From Diadema setosum (Eukaryota; Echinodermata; Echinoidea; Diadematoida; Diadematidae): 64,000 nt of DNA. The stretch covers positions 25,012,630 through 25,076,629 of the forward strand of contig NC_092705.1 in the NCBI RefSeq assembly GCF_964275005.1, in the 5' to 3' direction. Positions 53,052-63,790 of the stretch are shown here, piece by piece (the first letter of the stretch is position 1; each line of letters begins with the position of its first letter). Under the pieces are notes generated by a model, which did not search any database, was not told the DNA's origin, and was given only the letters and a program-made list of their open reading frames with translations. Both the position numbers and the translations under genes were made by a program.

Positions 53052-56000
53052 ATGCCAGCTCTTGTCCAAACAGGTGGTGTTTTCCTGAAGGTTGCTGGAA
53101 TATCAGGAGCTCTAGCTGTTGCTCTTGGAGCATATGGAGCCCATGGTAAGTAGTCTGTGCGATTTGCGAATCCTCCTTTCCTCGGTCCCACACGTTGCTC
53201 TTTGTGTGATGTCAATTATGGTTGCTCACATTTATGCGTGTGTTTGTGCGTGCATCCGTAAAATTACTAAATTCTAACCCCGGGCCGGCGCCGGGGTGCT
53301 CCTTGTACACAGTTGTCGCGTTCGGGCTGGTTGCATTTACATCCGTACATAAGCTAAACGGTAACATGTAACAGGGGCAGGGTAGATTTCTAGATCTACT
53401 ATTTGTACTAATCACTGCTAACATGGCTAATGACAGTGTCAGTAGTAATCAGTAATAATAGAGCAATGTCAATTTCAGGATCAGGCAATAGTGACCAATG
53501 GCAATGCTCCAGTCCAAGCAACATATTTTTTATGAATGGCCTGAATAAACCCTGATGACAATCAAATTCAAAACTTGTGCAAATGAATGAATGAAATGGA
53601 CTGATAATGATATTGAATATGGTATTGGTAGATGCACCCGTTTTAATGTTAGGGTTCGGAAGCCAGTTCGGAGTTAGCCCATAGCATCGGCACTTTGGTC
53701 TGAATGACCTTTCTTTGTTCTCACTATCTCAGTCGGTTAGGGGCACTTCACTCGTTTTCAGAGCGACATAAACAGCTTTACGTAACGATTTATGGTATTT
53801 GTTAATCCTGCTCTAACAAAAAATGAACTTACATTAACCAGACGACCAGAATTGCAGAATGATCCGTCATTTAACACTTGGGAAAGGATCCATTTCATTA
53901 TCTTGCATTGAATGTATTAACAATCTCTTTGGATTGGACTTGGATTTGGATTTATTTATTCAATACTTCATAAAAACTATACAAACAGAGAAAATACACA
54001 ACACACAAGTACAAATACATATACATTAAAATTCACGTCGTCGAGTGTGCATAAACTGACATGTCTGCAATGGATACAAAATATAAACATCAACATAAAG
54101 AATTATGAAGCATTAGGAACTTGACAGGAAGGCGGAGCCTTATATGAAGCCAAGTCCTGTAACATGTACCAGATGGATAACATATTAATTACAAAATTAC
54201 AAACAGCAGCACAAAAAAAAAATAGACACACAAACACATTAAACAAAAATATATATATGTATAAATAATCTTATAATAAACATTTTCTACACTTGTACGA
54301 TACATTTATTCTAAAGATTGTCTGTCACTCAAATACTGCTTCAATCTTTTTCGAAAGATGGGTTTTAAAAATCGTAAAAGTCCGACCTGATTTTATTTTC
54401 TCTGGTCACTCATTCCATATTTTTGGTCCATTATAGAATATTGACTTTTGATAAGAGCTTAATCTTACAAATGGCAAGTGATAATTAAAAAAGTTTCTTG
54501 TTACACATGTATGTACCATGGCTATTGAGCTTATAAAGTAATTTGTTAATAATACAGGAAGCATATTATGAGAACATGAAAACATAAATATTGCACTTTG
54601 ATATATATATATACATATAAATATTAAGAATTTTCAAATGATCAAATATCGGCATTGTATGAGCACAGCAATCGCTATGAGATACAATTCTGATTGCTTT
54701 CTTCTGTAATTTAATAAGCCTCCACATATTTTGTTCACTACAGTTTACCCAGATTTGTATACAATAATTCAAATAAGGCAAAATTAGAGAATTATACAAT
54801 AATACTAAAACTTCTTTTGGATACGAATGAAATCTATACAATAAACCAATATTTTCTTAGTTTGTTGCAGATACCATCAATGTGCTGGTTCCAAGACGGC
54901 TTTTCATCAATTATTACACCCAAAAACTTAACATATGGAACACATTTGATAAAAACATTGTTGATTTTAATAGAAACAAAATCATCATGTACTTTTTTGT
55001 TTGAAAATAACATAAAATTTGTTTTATTTATATTATTAGGAATGAGCTTATTTATGTCTAACCAATAAACCATCTTTTTTAATTCACTTGCAAATTGTTC
55101 CTGTAATATTTGTATATCAGAATTGGACATGAATACACTGGTGTCATCTGCATAATAAACTTTAAACAATCAGACACATTGCATCATTAATGTACAGAAT
55201 AAATAGTAAAGGGCCTAATATAGACCCTTGTGGAAAACCACACTTAATTGTCTTTTGTTGAGAGTTATGACCGTTAATTGATACATATTGTTTACAATTG
55301 TCCAAATAACTTTGAAACCATTTATATACAACACCTCTCATATCATAACAATGAAGTTTATCTAAAAGAATGTGGTGATCAAGGGAATCAGAAGTCTTAC
55401 CTAGATCTAAAAATAATCCGATTGTTATTTGTGTTTCTTCGAATGCATTCCATACTTTGTAAAGAAAGTCAAGTAATGCATAAGAATACACAATACTTTG
55501 GCCTAAACTTTCTAGTGATCTTTCTAATCTTTCTATTGATATTGCCAAATACCACTTTTGCTGTCAGGTGGATTTGCATGCTGGCAAGCAGCATTTATAA
55601 GGATTACATGAATAATCATTATATGATAATTACAATTAACACAGATGCTTATCGCAGTGAATTTAAAAACCAACATGCATGTTGGTCTGAATTTGCTTTT
55701 TTCTGCTCATGTGCAAAGTGGAACTGCGAACTGGCTTATATGACAGATATTTTAGAGTTCAATGCTTTTCTATATTCAGATAAAAATGAGGTGGTAAATG
55801 CAAAGGACACTAAACACCTTATGAAGAATCACGACAACATTGCTGCTTGCTGGTTAGGTATGGTAATGTCACTACAGTACTATTAAATGTAGTTTTATAT
55901 CCAAGCAAATGGATTTGCTTGGATTGCATTTTTGCTCAGAACAATAACAGCATGCACATGGTGGGTTGAAAGAGAATTTGTCATAGTACCCACGTCATAC

Positions 56001-59000
56001 CAACAGCAAGGTTCTGCACTTATTGTATCGCACTTTGACTCTAAATGATCAAACCAGAATCAACACTCAGTGATTTGGTATTCAAATTTACTTGAGTGAT
56101 TTGATCTGAGTGGTTAGAATGTTATAGCTTGTGCAGTTTTGAAGCAGTATGCTCCATCTTGACTTTAAATCTTTGCTTGGATACTGCATTTTAGTGCTGG
56201 CAACATATTATGAATATGAAGAGGTCTAAAGTGTTATACATTTTTGTCTTCCATTCTTGATGATTATTACAGGACACTCGTATCTGTCAACAACATGTAC
56301 CATTTATCCAGATGTATATCGTCACTGGGGCGACAAGACCTCGTATATACAAAATGTCAAATGTTCAGGAGAGCCAAAAAATCATGGCAGCCAAAGCACT
56401 GTAGCGAATGGGATATCCTTTCCTTTGCCATGCCGTGGTGGCTTCATCTTTGGAGTAAGACAGTTGGGATTTGTACAGGACATCACTTAACCCATTATTT
56501 GACCATTGATCAAAAAAAGCTATTTTCACCAAAATTGCAGATACAAGGTCTTGTCACTTCAGCGACGATATGTTGCCGCAGAAGTTGTTTACACATGTTT
56601 TGAATCAGTACTTTTAACTACAACTTCAGCATGTATGAGCGCTTTTTGGCTCTATTCATAGTTTGAATATAAATTTCCTGATCTAATTTTCTCACCAGGA
56701 ATGAAGGGACAATCTCCTGACGTGAAGCATGTAAGTTTGTGAGACATCCATAGTAAGGAATTTTGTTTAAATTCTCTCACAATTTTCAGTAGGAAATTCA
56801 GATACCAAAAAATAAAGGAGTTGATATGATCTTGTGGTACATTATTGACTTTTTTGTCTTACTGTATGTCTGTGTTTTACGAATACAGTGGCAACTCCAT
56901 CTGATATAACAAAATACCTGATGTAATTTCTCCGTTCTCAATGAATTCATTTCCTTGTTTTGTATTATTTATTGACTACTGATACATGTATAACAAAATA
57001 TACAGGAAAAAAAAATGAATTGGTCCCAAGAATCTTGTTATACCGAGTTTCCACTATGACCAGATGTCAAAAACATTGCCATATTATGTCTTTTACAAAA
57101 GTAAATCCAAGTATTTCATTTGCATATCAAATGACCAATCCGAATAGTTGATTTGATATTCGTTAAGCCATATACATGTAGGCCCTAATCATTTTTTGCG
57201 ACATTGAAGTGTTCTATATTTTTATGCCTCCGCCACGAAGTGGTGCCGGAGGCATTATGTTTTCGGGTTGTCCGTCCGTCCGTCCGTCCGTCCGTCCGTC
57301 CGTCCGTCCGTCCGTCCGTCCTTCCGTCCGTCCGTAATGAATTTTGGGCAATTCCATAAATTCGGATGTACATTTTGAACACATTAATAAGCTGCCAAAC
57401 ATACAAAGATTGAGAATTCATATGAAACTTTTTTCTGGCCATGATATGACAAGTGATTAGTAGAAAACAATTAACTATGAAAAAATTATGTCAAGACCTC
57501 AGTGACCTTGGAATGATTAAAAAATAGCATGTGTTCGGACGTACACAGAAAAAGTGAATTTTCTGACTTCATAAGTTCAGTCACAAAGTTCTGTGAAGTA
57601 TGCAATATTTTTCTAAAAATTCACATTATATCAGTTAAAGTAGATGTGAAATGATGTAGAAATGTAAAAAGAATTAGCAATTTAAACAATTAACATGGAA
57701 ATTATTATGTTTGTTTTTTGTTTCGGACGTACAGTTTCGGACGTACATGACCGCCGTTTCGGACGTACACTATGTACACCCTCAACAACACTTATAATAA
57801 ATGCAAAAAGAAATTTGTTACATAACTATTATTCATCCTAGGCCCTTCTCAGATGATAGCACTTGTCTATCATGTCAGCATTACCAGTGTAAATGAATAA
57901 AACCTCTTCAGAACATGAAAAATACTGTATACATAGGGTCTGTGCATTATCAGCTGCCTTAATACATGTAACAATATTCAGGCATGATAAGTACATCATG
58001 TATATATGTACTTGTATTACAGAACCAGAATTCTAATATCAAACTTTGTGATTATAACACAAAATACAGCCTAAAAACTTACTGGCCAGAACAACAGAAA
58101 CACATGTGTTGCAATCTGTAGGTAACCAATTACTATATTAACTATAGACACATTATATTTCTGTTTTTGTTTTTTTTTTCACAATGTGATAAAGGTACAA
58201 AATAATGTACGGTCAACGAAGTACTGTACCAGATGCATTTATTTACAAATAAGAGTAAAAAAATAGGCCTGTTTTGCCAATATTAGAATTAAACCCTAGT
58301 CTATATTAAAGCATAATGCAGTTAGTAAACAACGACCTTTACAAATATGGAAAAAATAATAATCAAAAGAAACCATTTGCTGATTACTTTATGTTGATTC
58401 AACAGTTAGTACATGTATTGGACCAGAATATTTTACATGAATTGTTACTCTGTTCTCAAGACTCTCTGAACTTACAATAAAAAGAGCAAAGCAAAAATTG
58501 CAAGGTCACATTCAATTTATGAGTGATTTATGTATAATTGAACACAACATTCAGTGTAATTTAAACATTATGGGTTCCTTTTTGTGAGACAAGCTCACAG
58601 AAACATGCATGGTAATGTACAAAATGTATGAAGAAAGTAACATATGGGACAGTTTTGCATTAGGCTTGGAATATTCTGGTAATCAAAGGCCTTTTGATGT
58701 TGTTTTTTATATAGAATATTAGATTGAGTGAAATGCTATTGAGTACCTGCTAAACAATGGGCTCTATGCAGTGTACTTTTGTTGCATAATTTATTTCATG
58801 GAAAAATCTTATTCACTCTGAAATACTTTATTATTATAAATCACTAACACTATAATAACCATTTTTATGGCATGACCTGCTCCAGTACTCCTTCAGCAGC
58901 AACATCAGTCTGTAATTTTCAAATGAATGGTTAAAGCGCATGAAGGTAAATCACAAATTAGACAGGGCTGCACACTAACCCATTTTTTCTACTGGTCGGA

Positions 59001-62000
59001 CTGGTCTGTCAGACCAGTAGGTACCCAGTTTTTCCATCTTTTACTGGTTCATTCCTTTAAAAAATTACTGGTCCGACAGTAATTTTTACTTGTCCTGGAG
59101 ACCATCGGACCAGTGCCAGTGTGCAGCATTGAATTAAATCATTAAATTAAAAAAATATGATATGACATAGATACAGTAGACCATGAAACCGATTTTGAAA
59201 GAAGACAGGATATACATCATAGCTTTGTCAAGAAAATTGACAAAAGGTTTAGGAACTAACCAAAGTGAATTGAACATTGTATGTCTATGAGGTCTTAGGT
59301 CGTAACGATGTATATCATATTGTTGTCTAAATTGCAGGCTGTGTGTCCATTAATCTGTAATCAAAATGCATGAAGATGCAGATGATAACGTTATGTTACA
59401 AGATTAGGATTGTAAACACCAGCTGACAAAAATGGTAGGAAACTACATTGTAGTATTGCAATGTGAACGCAAGGTGATAAGAAGCTGAAATACTCAGTCT
59501 TAGCCAAAATAGGAGGGTATTTCATACAACAAGCCACCTTCTCTGCTCTATGTCCCACAAGTAAGCAAGTAATCAATATCTGTCCTTGTAAAGACACATT
59601 GCCTAAACAATGTTCTCAGAATTTTGTACTACGATGACATAAATGGTACCCTGGGGTACCAGAAAAAAATCGGCCATTTTAGGGCTGTACCCTGGGTTAC
59701 CAAAAAGTGGAAAATTAATTTTTTTGTGTGTGATTAATTCTTCAACATTCAATTATGGCCATTGTTCTTGTAAAAAAAACCCTCTTCATCCTGTAGTTTT
59801 CTCAATTAATCCCTGAGCCAGCAGGGTCATAATAATGCCATCTGCCTCCGCCTTATCCCAGGTGTCACTGGCCTTCTGAAACACCTCCAGAACATCGGCG
59901 GCCCCTTCCTTCCCCAACTTCCGAGTGGCGCGAAGCCTCGCGTTTTCCAGCCTCTCCTCTCTGGAAATTTTCCTTCTTTTCCGGCCCTTTCCTTTCAGTG
60001 CGGCATAGCCCCCATCACCTGCTGGCATTTTTGCAGCTTGATCCTAATTGCGAAAGGATATTTTGTTCGGCACAAAGTGCACAAAGCTTACAAAATTACG
60101 GGATCGAAACTACGTCTACGAGATCGTAACTTTGGCACAGCTAGCGGGCTATTATAATAGTGCATGTAGTCAGTGCATGAAGCACTATACTGAGTATCGC
60201 ACCGTACCACGGGTCAGTACAGTGCGCATACGTAACGCAGTAACTCTGCGGTTGTACTCGAGTGAACGTGAGATGGCGCTACACAACGTGGTACCCCGGG
60301 TTACTACGATACCCCGGGGTAGCGCGTGGTGCATCATATGACCATTCCCTACTGTTGGTGGTTTTCATACATTCCACAGTAGGCAACTTCAAACCACGCT
60401 TTCCGTTCAGCCTAACTTGTTTGTGTGCACACATACATGGACAGAATTTGTTTATTTAATAAATAATTAAATTTTATTGAATATTAATTATAAACCTACT
60501 TATACAAGAGGATTAGACACAGAAATGTATTCCTTAAACATTTAAGCTCAATAGGATTGTTTTCAATGGGTTCCAGAGCACAGTAAGAAGTCAACATGAA
60601 AAGTGTTTCGGACGTACATAAAAGTTGTTTCGGACGTACATAAAAAAGTGTACGTCCGAACACATATTTTTTCATTAATTAGAGATAATTACAAAATTCT
60701 AAAGTTACACATTTGAAAAGCAACAAAAACTTGCTTTGCACTGAGATTTTGTAGTTTACTAGCATTCAAGTTTTTATGTAAGATTAAAAAAAGGTGTTTT
60801 TTTGTTTCGGACGTACATTGAAATAATGCATAAAATAAGAGTAAAGAAGACAACATAAATTGTCACTTTCACATTCCCTACCCTATGGATATGGAAAAAG
60901 TGATTCATTACCTTCATATTTAATGATGTAGTGAGTTGAAAAGTTTTCTTTTCCTTCACATAAAATATCAAATGAAACAGTGGATTATAAAAGTGGTTCC
61001 AGAGCAGTTGTTAAATGGCTTCATTGAAATCACTCCTGTGACCTTGACCTTGGTTAAGTGCATTTCTAATTTACATTTTTGAACAGTTTAAACAATTCCC
61101 ATCAAAATGATATATAATTTGTGCTGATAATTTCATTTTGAAAAATTGACCCTCTGGTTGACAAATTTATGGAATTGCCCTTTTATGGACAAGGTAACTA
61201 TCGAAACTTGTTGAGGTATCCTAATGAAACTTGGCATGTATGTGTATTAGGGGGTGAAGTTGTGCCTATCAACTTTTGGGTGCACATGCTCAAGGTCAAA
61301 GGTCAAAAGGTCAAGGTCAAATACATAAAATTTCACTATTTCCACCATATCTATTGAATGCCTGAAGATATTTTCTTGAAACTTAGTGTATACATGTATT
61401 ACCCAATTAAGATTCTCTGGTGAAAGTTTGGGTCATGAGGTCAAAGGTCAAAGGTCAAAAGGTCAGGGTCAAATACATAAAATTTCACTATTTCCACCAT
61501 ATCTATTGAATGCCTGAAGAGATTTTCTTGAAACTTAGTGTATACATGTATTACCCAATTAAGATTCTCTGGTGAAAGTTTGGGTCATGAGGTCAAAGGT
61601 CAAAGGTCAAAAGGTCAAGTAAAAATATTAAAACTTCTTTTTTTTCTCAGTACCTTGGAAAATTGTTCAAGGTATCTTCATGGGACATAGTATATACATG
61701 TACTGACTGGAAGTGATTATCTAGAGAATGTAGGGTTCATGGGGTCAAAGGTCAGGGGTCAAAGGTCAAGTGCAAGACTTCAAAATTTTACTATTACCCT
61801 CATATTTATGCAATGCCAGCAGGGTTATTTTTTTTTACACTTGGTGTATGCGTATAGACCTATTGGGAAAAATCATGCATTATGGCGGAGGCATACCAGT
61901 CGCCAAAGCGACATTTCTAGTCCAAAATTGAATCGAGAATGAATTCATGTAAGAAGGATAGAATGCGAACCAAAAACAACAGAAGACATAGCCTCTGTAT

Positions 62001-62589
62001 AGGCAAATGACCATAGAAAAAAAAAATGTTTGCCATGGACTATGAGAAGGTGTACCATCAATACTGTAAAACCAGAAATACATGTATTCAAGGCATGAAA
62101 TTTTCACAAACTGGGGCCAACTGCCTTTTTGGCGGAATGAAATTTTCACAAATTGCCACTAGCATTCAATGCATAACCAACGCCAAGTGCAGACAAGAAC
62201 TTTTGCGAATCTTGGCTCTCACAATATTGGCGAAATTAAAATGCACAGGAAAAATTTCTGGTTTTACAGTACTTGTACTGGTACACAAAAGGTGCACAGT
62301 CAAAAAGGCTGGGAAGGAATTCTTAGATCAGTATTGCTAGTTCATACATGTGTATTTCAATAAAGTTCAAAAGGTGCACAGTCAAAAAGGCTGGGAAGGA
62401 ATTCTGAGATCAGTATTACTAGTTCATGTGTATTTCAATAAAGTTGGACTGTATTGACCAATTTGATGTTTCATCTCTTCCCCCATTTTAATCTCTGGAC
62501 ATCTCAGACATTTGACACAGGGAACCGCTACCATTTCCTGCACACACTGGCACTGTTGGCTGTTCCCATGTCAAGGAACCCAACTCTTG
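53052..62589 (+). CDS. TMEM256: TMEM256 (YgdD/DUF423 family) small membrane protein, 5' three coding exons
   Basis: Exons 53052-53145, 56699-56730 and 62509-62589, each with GT/AG borders and matching phases (69 codons). Residues 1-32 include the first hydrophobic segment (VAGISGALAVALGAYGAHG), which ends in the family's GAYGAHG motif. Exon 3 gives NRYHFLHTLALLAVP, matching human KHHFLHSLALLGVP. The family has about four membrane spans and no established biochemical role; the vertebrate protein is reported in mitochondrial/membrane fractions. The last part of the protein (two further spans) lies beyond 64000. Introns 2 and 3 are packed with transposons. The promoter is shared with CFAP300. 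Confidence 0.88.
53690..55765 (+). repeat. Repeat family R1, copy C, split by a LINE
   Basis: The left part is at 53690-53930 (CAGTCGGTTAGGGGCACTTC, then TTGCATTGAATGTATTAAC) and the right part at about 55530-55765 (ATATTGCCAAATACCAC, CTGTCAGGTGGATTTGC, TCATGTGCAAAGTGGAACTG). The two halves become contiguous, as in copy B, once the LINE is removed. Confidence 0.65.
53931..55530 (-). mobile_element. 5'-truncated LINE (CR1/Rex/Jockey-type reverse transcriptase), decayed
   Basis: On the minus strand there are reverse transcriptase motifs in order: IGLFLDLGKTSDSLDHHIL, then GFPQGSILGPLLFILYIND, then VYYADDTSVFM (catalytic YADD), then FLGVIIDEKPSWNQHI, then LYNSLILPYLNYCIQIW. A C-terminal SIFYNGPKIWNE-like motif lies near 54420. 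The motifs fall in different frames: one frameshift lies near 55165 between IND and YADD and another near 54838, and a stop follows the PKIWNE motif. The 3' end at 53931 carries GGATTGGACTTGGATTTGG repeats (complement of the tail). The 5' half, including any endonuclease, is missing. It inserted into R1 copy C. Confidence 0.85.
56316..56572 (+). mobile_element. GGGGCGACAAGACC-type MITE, copy 2 (TMEM256 intron 1)
   Basis: The left ATATCGTCACTGGGGCGACA and the right, in complement ATATCGTCGCTGAAGTGACA, form about 30-bp inverted ends. Relative, inverted, at 27686-27964. The right end is about 125 bp before TMEM256 exon 2. Non-coding. Confidence 0.7.
56884..57058. mobile_element. Tigger-like MITE, copy 1
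   Basis: It starts TACAGTGGCAACTCCATCTG and ends TTGTTATACCGAGTTTCCACTA. The inverted ends have the 'TACAGTGGAxACTCxxxTATAAC' look shared with 62658-62846. 175 bp, non-coding, TA-type target inferred. Confidence 0.55.
57346..61180. mobile_element. Inner DNA transposon, 3835 bp, with TTTCGGACGTACA arrays
   Basis: GGGCAATTCCATAAATT (57346-57362) and its exact complement (61164-61180) are the ends, with TTTT on each side. The 13-mer TTTCGGACGTACA occurs at 57721-57733, 57735-57747, 57757-57769, 60606-60618, 60628-60640 and 60805-60817. An inverted version is at 60649-60660 and shortened versions at about 57363 and 57535. The clustering toward both ends resembles transposase-binding subterminal repeats. 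No transposase was found. The only sizeable ORF is the 80-codon frame at 59786-60028 inside a GC-richer island. Confidence 0.6.
59786..60028 (-). CDS. Unknown 80-residue ORF in a GC-richer island of the inner transposon
   Basis: I do not recognise it. The frame starts MPAGDGGYAALKGKGRKRRK, a basic stretch resembling a nuclear localisation signal. It continues with a charged, helix-prone region (REERLENARLRATRKLGKEG) and a C-terminal segment (VFQKASDTWDKAEADGIIM). Codon and base composition are clearly GC-richer than the AT-rich surroundings, and CpG-bearing sequence lies upstream to about 60330, as for a gene start. The island is bracketed by GGTACCCTGGGGTACC (59645-59660) and by GGTACCCCGGGTTAC with TACCCCGGGGTA (60290-60321). 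It could be a captured host exon, a transposon accessory protein, or chance. Confidence 0.35.
   Translation of the reverse strand: MPAGDGGYAALKGKGRKRRKISREERLENARLRATRKLGKEGAADVLEVFQKASDTWDKAEADGIIMTLLAQGLIEKTTG
61292..61770 (+). repeat. Four clusters of AGGTCA half-sites, with a 152-bp tandem duplication
   Basis: Clusters near 61292-61320, 61438-61470, 61588-61619 and 61739-61770 read AGGTCAAAGGTCA and AGGTCAAAAGGTCA in series. AGGTCA-A-AGGTCA is the DR1 arrangement bound by RXR/HNF4/COUP-TF-type nuclear receptors (established for the motif). Occupancy here is inference. The segment from about 61322 (TACATAAAATTTCACTATTT) repeats at 61474. It lies at the right end of the outer composite element. 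Confidence 0.75.
62062..62271. mobile_element. TACTGTAAAACC-type MITE, copy 3 (TMEM256 intron 2)
   Basis: TACTGTAAAACCAGAAA and TTTCTGGTTTTACAGTA are exact inverted 17-mers. 210 bp. It is the best-preserved end pair of the family (others at 24803 and 39595). The flanking unit AAAGTTCAAAAGGTGCACAG-like sequence is duplicated at about 62287-62340 and 62370-62425. Confidence 0.8.
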
Positions 62590-62657
62590 TGAGTGAGATA
62601 CAAAGTACAGTACTTGTATTAGCTTGATATGTTGTGATTTCATACCAAGTCTATGAT

Positions 62658-62846
62658 ATAGTGGACTCCCGTTATAACGAAGTCCTCGGGACCGGCAGTT
62701 TTCTTTCGTTATATCGAAATTTCGTCATAACAGAACAAATAAACGATTAAAAACATAGAGTAGATAATGTTGTGGTCTGAATTTTTATTTTGTTGTAACC
62801 GGAAGTTCATTATAGCCATTTTTGTTATAACAGGAGTACACTGTAA
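62658..62846. mobile_element. Tigger-like MITE, copy 2 (TMEM256 intron 3)
   Basis: It starts ATAGTGGACTCCCGTTATAAC and ends GTTATAACAGGAGTACACTGTA. Inner TTATATCGAAATTTCG/CATAACAG motifs are typical of Tigger relatives. 189 bp. No ORF. It begins about 70 bp after the exon 3 donor. Confidence 0.65.
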
Positions 62847-63223
62847 TGACCTTGTGAGTGAGACTGCTTCAGCTAGGTATAGATATACACATACTTTTAT
62901 TTTAATGCAAAGTCTTACTTGCACATATAGGAAAGAAGGCATTTACGTACCGGTATAATGGAACATGTTTCAGAGAGAAACAGCGGAGAAAATAATTCAG
63001 CTGAACACACACTCCCACACATCTGATCGGTGGATGGATGAATAAACTGTAGATGGATGGATTTGATATAAACAGGAAGAGAGAGACAGGCTGTGTGAAG
63101 AAGGAACGGGAGATTTGAACACATTTCCCTTTGCAGACATTGACAGGAAAATGTGTTATGATTGATGAAGACGTGGACATGTTTGTTGATTTTGAATTGA
63201 GGTGTATAACAACCCATTTGCCA

Positions 63224-63790
63224 TTAAAGGACAAGTTCACCTTCATTAACATAAGGATTGAGAGAATGTAGCAATATTAGTAGAACACATCATTGAAAGT
63301 TTGAGGAAAATCGGACAATCCGTTCAAAAGTTATGAATTTTTGAAGTTTTTGTGCGGTCACCGCTGGATGAGAAGACTACTGCAGTGTATGATGTCACAT
63401 GCGTACAACAATATAAGAAAAATATAAAGAGAATTTCACAAAATTTCATCTTTTGAAAAAAGTACACTTTCCCTTGACTCGTTACTGACATATGTTATGG
63501 GTAATATTATTCCCATTGTCTTTAGAAGGAGGCAAGTCAAGTGCTCTTTTATTATACGAAAAAAGTGAAAATATGTTGAATTTTCTTTACATTTTCTTTA
63601 TACTGTTGTACTCATATGACATCACGAGCCTTAGTAGTCTTCTCATCCAGCGGTTCCAACACAAAAGTTTTAAAAATTCATAACTTTTGAACAGATTGTC
63701 CAATTTTCCTCAAACTTTCACTGATGTGTTCTACTAATATTGAAGCATTCTCTCAATCCTTATGTTAATGAAGGTGAACTTGTCCTTTAA
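63224..63790. mobile_element. 567-bp near-perfect palindromic foldback element (TMEM256 intron 3)
   Basis: Long arms of roughly 200 nt are complementary: TTAAAGGACAAGTTCACCTT at the left and AAGGTGAACTTGTCCTTTAA at the right. Matches continue through TTGAGAGAATG, TCATTGAAAGTTTGAGGAAA, CAAAAGTTATGAATTTTTG, CGCTGGATGAGAAGACTACT and ATGATGTCACATG. TTAA lies at each edge. Non-coding. A transcript through it would make a long double-stranded stem. Confidence 0.85.

Larger units (their letters stand above)
57223..61895. mobile_element. Outer composite element with TATGCCTCCGCCA ends
   Basis: TATGCCTCCGCCA (57223-57235) and TGGCGGAGGCATA (61883-61895) are perfect inverted 13-mers. Next to the left end is (CCGT)n at 57267-57335. 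Near the right end are four clusters of AGGTCA (see 61292-61770) and a 152-bp tandem duplication. The interior is interrupted by a distinct element (57346-61180). Without that insert the outer element is about 840 bp. The nature of the outer element is not established. Confidence 0.6.

Noticed and set aside
57267-57340. CRISPR-like or coding tandem repeat at the (CCGT)n run
   Set aside because: It is a plain 4-bp microsatellite without spacers; the Thr-Asp-Gly-Arg frames are artefacts.
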